A stretch of DNA of 36,671 nt from Lachnospiraceae bacterium UBA1683. GTDB taxonomy: Bacteria; Bacillota; Clostridia; Lachnospirales; Lachnospiraceae. Every line of letters begins with the position of its first letter. The first letter of the stretch is position 1. The DNA is taken from contig DCKD01000002.1 in NCBI GenBank assembly GCA_002320245.1, positions 1 through 36,671 of the forward strand. The letters run 5' to 3'. Both the position numbers and the translations under genes were made by a program. The notes below the pieces were generated by a model. It was given only the letters and a program-made list of their open reading frames with translations, did not search any database and was not told the origin of the DNA. Shown one piece after another: positions 31,641-36,671 of this stretch.

Positions 31641-31952
31641 TGGCATATTTCCCGTTTTATATTGATATTAAAAAAAATACTTGTTGTCGGCGGCGGAACG
31701 GTTGCACTCAGAAAAATTGAAAAGCTGATGCCGTTCTCACCCGACATTACTGTTGCTGCTCCTAAAATCTGCGATGAAATTAAGGCTTTGGATGTAAAAA
31801 AGCTTGACCGTGAATTTTGCGACAGCGACCTTGACGGTGCATTTTGTGTTATAAGTGCAACAGATGATGAACAGCTCCTTTCGCTTTGTCTTACGGGGAT
31901 TGAACCCAATAAAAAAACTGTTGAAAGCTTGATTGAGGAATACGAAAAATGA
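31640..31952 (+). pseudogene. Precorrin-2 dehydrogenase (siroheme synthase N-domain), frameshifted and shortened
   Basis: The enzyme oxidises precorrin-2 to sirohydrochlorin on the way to siroheme. The ATG at 31640 overlaps the hemA stop and gives MAYFPFYIDIK, the usual start. After a run of eight A's (31670-31677) the family sequence continues in the +1 frame: ILVVGGGTVALRKIEKL, then DLDGAFCVISATDDEQLL. The rest of the domain (the NVVDD/IFPA part and the helical end, usually another 60-120 residues) is absent. The frame jumps to EPNKKTVESLIEEYEK and overlaps hemC by ATGA. It is therefore damaged twice. Slippage on the A-run could restore the start, but the missing core makes activity doubtful. 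Confidence 0.72.
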
Positions 31953-32809
31953 CTGTAAAAATCGGCACACGCAAAAGCAGGCTTGCTCTTGCACAAACTG
32001 AAATGTTAATTAAGACCTTAAAAAATCGTTTTCCGAATGCAGAGGTTGAAACGGTTTACATCTCAACAACGGGCGACAAAACTCTTGACAAACCGCTTAC
32101 GGCTATCGGCGGAAAAGGTGTGTTCATCAAGGAGCTTGAAATGTCGCTTCTAAGCGGAGAAACCGATATTGCCGTTCACAGTGCAAAGGATTTGCCTGCA
32201 AAGCTTGCTGACGGACTTGAAATTTCCGCCGTTTTGCCGAGGGGCAGCTACGGTGATGTACTCGTTACACGAAATGATTTTGAAATTAAGGACGGCTTTG
32301 TTATCGGAACAGGCAGTCTCAGAAGAAGACTTTTTGCAGAAAAAATCTATCCTAATGCAAGGTTTAAGGATATAAGGGGCAATGTTGATACTCGCCTGAA
32401 AAAACTTTTAAACGGCGAATACGATGCCCTTGTGCTTGCAAAAGCAGGTCTTGAAAGACTTGACCTTTACTGCGGTGACGGCTACACGGTGACGCCGTTT
32501 GATGCTGCGGAATTTCTCCCTTCACCGTGCCAGGGAATTGTTACGATTGAGAGCAGAAAAAACAGTGAGATTTCAAAAATGCTTTCCGAAATCAGCGACA
32601 AAAATACGATGCTTTCATTTGAAACCGAAAGGCAGGTTCTGCACAGCCTTAATGCTGACTGCTCAACTCCTGTCGGTGCGATTTCAAATGTTGAGAACGA
32701 TAAAATAACACTTTCTCTGTCGGCTGACTGCAAAAAAATCATCAGCGGAACAGATGAAATTTCAAACAGAATTGAACTTGCGAAAAGGCTGGTGAGCGAA
32801 CTTGAGTAA
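31949..32809 (+). CDS. hemC: Porphobilinogen deaminase
   Basis: HemC (hydroxymethylbilane synthase) joins four porphobilinogen units. The 286 residues include KIGTRKSRLALAQTEM, GGKGVFIKELEMSL, DIAVHSAKDLPA, GTGSLRRRLF, DIRGNVDTRLKKL and LNADCSTPVGAIS, where Cys (near residue 235) holds the dipyrromethane cofactor. The start overlaps the preceding gene by 4 bases. It is slightly shorter than E. coli HemC (313), with the loss at the C-terminus. Confidence 0.95.
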   Translation: MTVKIGTRKSRLALAQTEMLIKTLKNRFPNAEVETVYISTTGDKTLDKPLTAIGGKGVFIKELEMSLLSGETDIAVHSAKDLPAKLADGLEISAVLPRGSYGDVLVTRNDFEIKDGFVIGTGSLRRRLFAEKIYPNARFKDIRGNVDTRLKKLLNGEYDALVLAKAGLERLDLYCGDGYTVTPFDAAEFLPSPCQGIVTIESRKNSEISKMLSEISDKNTMLSFETERQVLHSLNADCSTPVGAISNVENDKITLSLSADCKKIISGTDEISNRIELAKRLVSELE

Positions 32810-34286
32810 CGGAAGAGTATATATTGTCGGTGCAGGCTGCGGTGACTTTGACCTCATAACCCTGCGTGGTGCGGAGTATATAAAGCATTGCGATGTGCTT
32901 GTTTATGACAGCCTTATTGATATGTCATTGCTCGGTTTTGCACCCGATACAGCCGAAAAAATCTGTGTCGGCAAGCGTTCGGGTCGCCACAGCGAAAAGC
33001 AGGAGAACATAAACGAAATCCTTGTTGAAAAGGCGAGAGAGGGCAAAACGGTTGTCCGTCTTAAAGGCGGTGATCCGTTTGTGTTCGGCAGGGGAGGAGA
33101 AGAGATTGAAACCCTCAAAAACGCCGATATACCCTTTGACATTGTTCCGGGAATTTCTTCATCAATCGCAGTCCCCGAGCTTGCGGGAATTCCTGTTACA
33201 CACAGAAATTTAAGCCGAAGTGTTCACATAATCACAGGACATACGGCACAGGACACTTTGCCCGAAAATATAAAGAAATGTGCCGAGACTGACGGAACAC
33301 TCGTATTCCTTATGGGATTGAGAAAGCTTCCTGATATTGCGGAAAATCTCATTCGGAACGGCAAATCCGAGAATACTCCCGTTGCGGTTGTATCAAACGG
33401 AGCGTGTGCAAAAAATCAGACGGTAAGGGGAACTCTTTCTACAATCTGCGAGAATGTAAAAAAAGCCGAGGTTATTCCGCCTGCTGTTATAGTTGTGGGT
33501 GAAACTGCAAAATTTGATTTTGCTCCCACAATCACAAGACCTTTGAAAAATGTTTCCGTTACAGTAACAGGCACAAGAAAGCTTTCCGACAAGCTCGGCA
33601 AAATGCTCACGCTTTCGGGTGCAGAGGTCAGAAGGTATGACCTTTTAAAGGTGATTGAATACCGTGAAAATCACCCCTTTGACAATGCACTTAATAATAT
33701 TGACGGCTACAATTATGTTGTACTGACAAGTATGAACGGTGCGGAGATTTTTATGAACAGACTGCGAAAGCTGAAAAAAGACATTCGCAGCTTTGCCAAT
33801 GTTAAGTTTGCCGTTATCGGTTCGGGAACTGCGTCCGTGCTTGAGAAGTACGGCATTTTCGCCGATTATATCCCGAATGTATATACAACCCGTGAGCTTG
33901 GAATTTTCCTTTCAAAAACCGTGAAATCGGACGAAAAAGTGCTGATTCTCCGTGCCGAAAACGGTTCTCCCGAGCTTACGCGGATTTTGTCGGACGGTAA
34001 AATCAATTTTGATGACATTAAAACCTATGACATTCAGCTTGAGAAAAAGCAGGACGATTCCGTTGTTGATACAGACTTCATCACCTTTGCAAGTGCATCG
34101 GGTGTGAACACATTTTTTAACGGCGGCGGTACAATTTCAGACAGAACCTCTGTTGTCTGCATCGGTGAAATTACTGCCGAAGCACTTGAAAGCCAAGGCG
34201 TTAATTCGTTTAAGATTGCAAAAACTAAAGATACAGACGGAATTGTTGAAACAATAATCAGGGAAGTAACTTTGAAAGAAGGATAA
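32802..34286 (+). CDS. cobA-hemD: Uroporphyrinogen-III C-methyltransferase / uroporphyrinogen-III synthase fusion
   Basis: This is a 494-residue bifunctional protein. Residues ~1-240 are a SUMT methyltransferase: VYIVGAGCGDFDLITLRG, VYDSLID, VRLKGGDPFVFGRGGEE, GIPVTHRNLS and a TLVFLMG segment. Residues ~250-494 are a HemD-type synthase, with VTVTGTRKLSDKLGKML, DLLKVIEYRENH, TSMNGAEIFMNRL and FASASGVNTFFNGG. It closes the ring to uroporphyrinogen III and methylates it to precorrin-2. The TTG start overlaps the hemC stop; GGTGAG lies just upstream. The fusion is common in Clostridia and directs flux to siroheme or B12 rather than heme. Confidence 0.94.
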   Translation: MSNGRVYIVGAGCGDFDLITLRGAEYIKHCDVLVYDSLIDMSLLGFAPDTAEKICVGKRSGRHSEKQENINEILVEKAREGKTVVRLKGGDPFVFGRGGEEIETLKNADIPFDIVPGISSSIAVPELAGIPVTHRNLSRSVHIITGHTAQDTLPENIKKCAETDGTLVFLMGLRKLPDIAENLIRNGKSENTPVAVVSNGACAKNQTVRGTLSTICENVKKAEVIPPAVIVVGETAKFDFAPTITRPLKNVSVTVTGTRKLSDKLGKMLTLSGAEVRRYDLLKVIEYRENHPFDNALNNIDGYNYVVLTSMNGAEIFMNRLRKLKKDIRSFANVKFAVIGSGTASVLEKYGIFADYIPNVYTTRELGIFLSKTVKSDEKVLILRAENGSPELTRILSDGKINFDDIKTYDIQLEKKQDDSVVDTDFITFASASGVNTFFNGGGTISDRTSVVCIGEITAEALESQGVNSFKIAKTKDTDGIVETIIREVTLKEG

Positions 34287-34290
34287 ATAT

Positions 34291-35262
34291 ATGAGAAGAT
34301 TCAGAAGATTAAGAGCAGGTGAACAGATTCGCAGTCTTGTCCGTGAAACAAGGGTTGATAAGGGCGATTTGATTTACCCGATTTTCATTGCAGAGGGCGA
34401 AAACATTAAAAAGCCTGTTGATTCAATGCCGAATGTATATCAGTATTCGCTTGACAGGGCTGATGAAATTCTAAAAGAAATTGAAGACAGCGGCATTGCA
34501 GGACTTCTTATTTTCGGAGTTCCAAAGCATAAGGATGAGCTTGCAACCTCTGCCTATGACGATAACGGCGTAACGCAGAATGCAATCAGATACATAAAGA
34601 AAAATTATCCGTCACTTCTTGTAATTGCCGATGTGTGCCTTTGTGAATATACAAGCCACGGTCATTGCGGTGTTGTGTGCGGTCACGAAATTCTCAATGA
34701 TGAAACTCTTCCGCTCCTTTCAAAAATGGCTGTAAGTCTTGCAAAGGCAGGAGCAGATATTATTGCTCCGTCAGATATGATGGACGGCAGAGTGTCTGCA
34801 ATCAGAAATGCACTTGATGAAAACGGACTCATCAACACTCCGATTATGTCATACAGTGCAAAATTTGCATCCGGCTACTACTCACCGTTCCGTGATGCGG
34901 CAGAGTCTGCTCCCGAATTCGGCGACAGAAAAAGCTATCAGATGGATTATGCAAACGGCAAAGAGGCTCTGCGTGAAATTGCAGACGATATTGACGAGGA
35001 TGCGGATATGGTTATGGTTAAGCCTGCACTTGCATATCTCGATATCGTAAAGGCTGCAAGCGAGCGTTTTGACCTTCCGCTTGTTGCGTATAATGTAAGC
35101 GGTGAGTACGCAATGGTCAAGGCGGCAGCGGAAAAAGGCTGGATTGACGAAAAGAAAATTGTGTGCGAAAATATGATTGCAATCAAAAGAGCAGGTGCTG
35201 ATATTATCATCACCTACCACGCACTTGATGCAGCAAAATGGATTGATGAATTTTACAGATAG
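34291..35262 (+). CDS. hemB: Delta-aminolevulinic acid dehydratase (porphobilinogen synthase)
   Basis: HemB condenses two ALA molecules to porphobilinogen. The 323 residues are full length. RRLRAGEQIRSLVRET at the start, the metal-binding DVCLCEYTSHGHCGVVCG (about 112-129), IAPSDMMDGRVSAIR, the lysine of YSAKFASGYYSPFRDA and VMVKPALAYLDI (Schiff-base lysines) are all present. The Cys-rich metal loop indicates a zinc-dependent type. It lies 4 bases after the cobA-hemD gene. Confidence 0.97.
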   Translation: MRRFRRLRAGEQIRSLVRETRVDKGDLIYPIFIAEGENIKKPVDSMPNVYQYSLDRADEILKEIEDSGIAGLLIFGVPKHKDELATSAYDDNGVTQNAIRYIKKNYPSLLVIADVCLCEYTSHGHCGVVCGHEILNDETLPLLSKMAVSLAKAGADIIAPSDMMDGRVSAIRNALDENGLINTPIMSYSAKFASGYYSPFRDAAESAPEFGDRKSYQMDYANGKEALREIADDIDEDADMVMVKPALAYLDIVKAASERFDLPLVAYNVSGEYAMVKAAAEKGWIDEKKIVCENMIAIKRAGADIIITYHALDAAKWIDEFYR

Positions 35263-35274
35263 GGAAGTGCTTTT

Positions 35275-36537
35275 ATGAATACCAACCAAAGTGAAAAGCT
35301 CTACGCACAGGCTCTTGACTTTATGCCCGGCGGTGTAAACAGTCCTGTTCGTGCGTGTCGTTCTGTGGGAAGAACTCCTCTTTTCATTGACCGTGCTGAG
35401 GGTTCAAAAATATATGATGTTGACGGAAATGAATTTATTGATTATATATGTTCGTGGGGACCGAATATTCTCGGTCACAAACAGCCCGATGTTATCAAAG
35501 CCGTGACTTCTGCCTGTCAGAACGGTCTTACATTCGGTGTGTGTCACAGCGGAGAAATTGAGCTTGCACGCCTTATTCGCAAAAATATACCGTCAATTGA
35601 AATGCTCCGACTTGTAAATTCAGGAACAGAGGCTGTTATGAGTGCTGTCCGTGCCGCAAGAGGATTTACAAAGAGGGATAAAATCGTAAAATTTGAGGGC
35701 TGTTATCACGGTCACTCTGACGGACTGCTTGTAAAGGGCGGTTCGGGACTTCTGACAAACTCAATCCCGAACAGTGCAGGTGTTCCGAAAGGCTATACAG
35801 ACACAACCCTTCTTGCAAAATACAATGATGAGGAATCCGTACAAAAGCTCTTTGACAGTTGCGGCGATGAAATTGCCTGCGTAATTGTTGAGCCTTGTGC
35901 CGCAAATATGGGCGTTGTACCGCCGAAAGAAGGATTTTTAAAATTCTTGCGTGAAATCACGGAAAAGCACGGTTCACTTCTCATCTTTGATGAGGTAATC
36001 ACAGGTTTCAGACTTTCGCTCGGCGGTGCTCAGGCACTTTACAAAGTAAAACCCGACCTTACAACCCTCGGCAAAATTGTCGGCGGCGGAATGCCCCTTG
36101 CAGTTTACGGCGGCCGAAAGGAGATTATGGAGTGCGTTGCACCTCTCGGTTCTGTTTATCAGGCAGGAACACTTTCGGGAAATCCCGTTGCTGTAAGTGC
36201 AGGCATTGCAACACTTAAAATTCTTGAAAAGAATAAAGATGTAATCTATCCCGAGCTTGAACGCAAATCTGCCAAAATTGAAAACGCAATGAAAAAGTCG
36301 GGACTCAATGTTAACCGTGTCGGTTCGATTATGACCGCATTCTTTACCGACAAAAAGATTGTTGATTACGATACCGCGACAACTGCCGACACAAAGCGTT
36401 ATGCAGAATATTACAATCATCTTCTTGAAAACGGCATCTATGCCGCACCGTCACAGTTTGAGGCGATGTTTGTATCCTTTGCTCATACCGATGAGGATAT
36501 AGAAAAGACCTGTAAGGTTATTGAAAGCTTTAAATGA
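35275..36537 (+). CDS. hemL: Glutamate-1-semialdehyde 2,1-aminomutase
   Basis: HemL converts glutamate 1-semialdehyde to 5-aminolevulinate with PLP. The 420 residues are full length. It has FMPGGVNSPVRACRSVG, DYICSWGPNILGH, NSGTEAVMSAVRAARG, KFEGCYHGHSDGLLVKGGSG, IFDEVITGFRLSLGGAQ and the PLP lysine in TTLGKIVGGGMPLAVYGG (near residue 265). It is the last gene of the operon, giving hemA-(sirC)-hemC-cobA/hemD-hemB-hemL. An IS200-type end begins 11 bases after the stop, and no separate terminator is seen. Confidence 0.97.
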   Translation: MNTNQSEKLYAQALDFMPGGVNSPVRACRSVGRTPLFIDRAEGSKIYDVDGNEFIDYICSWGPNILGHKQPDVIKAVTSACQNGLTFGVCHSGEIELARLIRKNIPSIEMLRLVNSGTEAVMSAVRAARGFTKRDKIVKFEGCYHGHSDGLLVKGGSGLLTNSIPNSAGVPKGYTDTTLLAKYNDEESVQKLFDSCGDEIACVIVEPCAANMGVVPPKEGFLKFLREITEKHGSLLIFDEVITGFRLSLGGAQALYKVKPDLTTLGKIVGGGMPLAVYGGRKEIMECVAPLGSVYQAGTLSGNPVAVSAGIATLKILEKNKDVIYPELERKSAKIENAMKKSGLNVNRVGSIMTAFFTDKKIVDYDTATTADTKRYAEYYNHLLENGIYAAPSQFEAMFVSFAHTDEDIEKTCKVIESFK

Positions 36538-36540
36538 AAA

Positions 36541-36671
36541 TCCTAATCCCCCAGCTATGCTGGGGAGAATAGTGTAAGTGGAGACGGTGAGTATATAAGA
36601 ACAAAGCCTCCTGTGGTAAAGTGAGAATTGTGTCGCAAGCCAAACTCAAAACCAAAGGAGGCGGTCCAAAT
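36541..36671 (+). mobile_element. Left end of an IS200/IS605-type element, cut by the window edge
   Basis: A subterminal hairpin CCCCAGC-TAT-GCTGGGG (36549-36565) is typical of IS200/IS605 left ends. About 85 bases later AAAGGAGG (36654-36661) is followed by CCAAAT at the window edge, where the next base would complete an ATG. GCCTCCTGTGG (36606-36616) can pair with CCAAAGGAGGC (36652-36662), masking that ribosome site, a control known in IS200. The transposase itself is outside the window. Confidence 0.6.

Overview
The window looks like chromosomal DNA from a gut-type Clostridia bacterium, most likely Lachnospiraceae. This rests on protein flavour (SipW-type signal peptidase, VKTGD-type surface anchors, split transketolase, clostridial AprA/CysN), strong AGGAGG ribosome binding sites, and dispersed GGGGACAGTCCCC palindromes. 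Every convincing gene is on the + strand. The species cannot be named from the sequence alone.

Layout. (1) 85-2539: two cell-surface anchored proteins and a SipW-like signal peptidase. (2) 2673-9658: housekeeping genes: phosphofructokinase, dnaX-ybaB-recR, a truncated LacI regulator, a transaldolase-like aldolase and split transketolase. The spacers carry eight GGGGACAGTCCCC-type palindromes. (3) 9659-10148: a spacer with a possible group II intron remnant, then a regulatory region. (4) 10149-17362: a sulfide-assimilation block: thioredoxin reductase-like protein, MetY, a siroheme sulfite reductase with a built-in ferredoxin domain, TusA-like protein, thioredoxin-like protein, ThiS-like sulfur carrier ending in Gly-Gly-Gly-Cys, E1-like activating enzyme, JAMM metalloprotease, AraC-type regulator and cysteine synthase. 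(5) 17718-26262: sulfate import and activation: Sbp, CysT, CysW, CysA, AprA-like and AprB-like APS reductase, CysD, CysN. (6) 26458-30402: a stub of a YeiH-like exporter, pdxS-pdxT, a TcdA-like E1 enzyme, biotin synthase, and remnants of a Cys/Met-type PLP enzyme and perhaps nadA. (7) 30501-36537: a tetrapyrrole operon (hemA, damaged precorrin-2 dehydrogenase, hemC, cobA-hemD, hemB, hemL) with visibly different codon choice. (8) 36541-end: the left end of an IS200/IS605-type element whose transposase starts at or just past the window edge.

How it works together. Regions 4, 5 and 7 together nearly cover sulfate assimilation: import (Sbp/CysTWA), activation to APS (CysDN), direct APS reduction to sulfite (AprAB), sulfite reduction to sulfide (Sir, which needs siroheme from region 7), and incorporation into cysteine (CysK) or homocysteine (MetY). 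The most interesting element is the carrier/E1/JAMM trio. It resembles the HcyS/HcyF/HcyD system of Wolinella and QbsE/QbsD of Pseudomonas, in which a protease removes residues capping the carrier's diglycine tail before a thiocarboxylate is formed. Here the cap would be a terminal Cys (or Gly-Cys).

A shared motif, roughly AAAATTCCTATNGG, lies before the metY/sir block, the sulfate-uptake block and the YeiH stub, so they probably form one regulon. Several genes are damaged: AprA has a frameshift before its last ~30 residues, precorrin-2 dehydrogenase is frameshifted and shortened, the biotin synthase radical-SAM motif has Ser for one Cys, and three or four genes survive only as fragments. The island therefore looks assembled, and partly eroded, by recombination.
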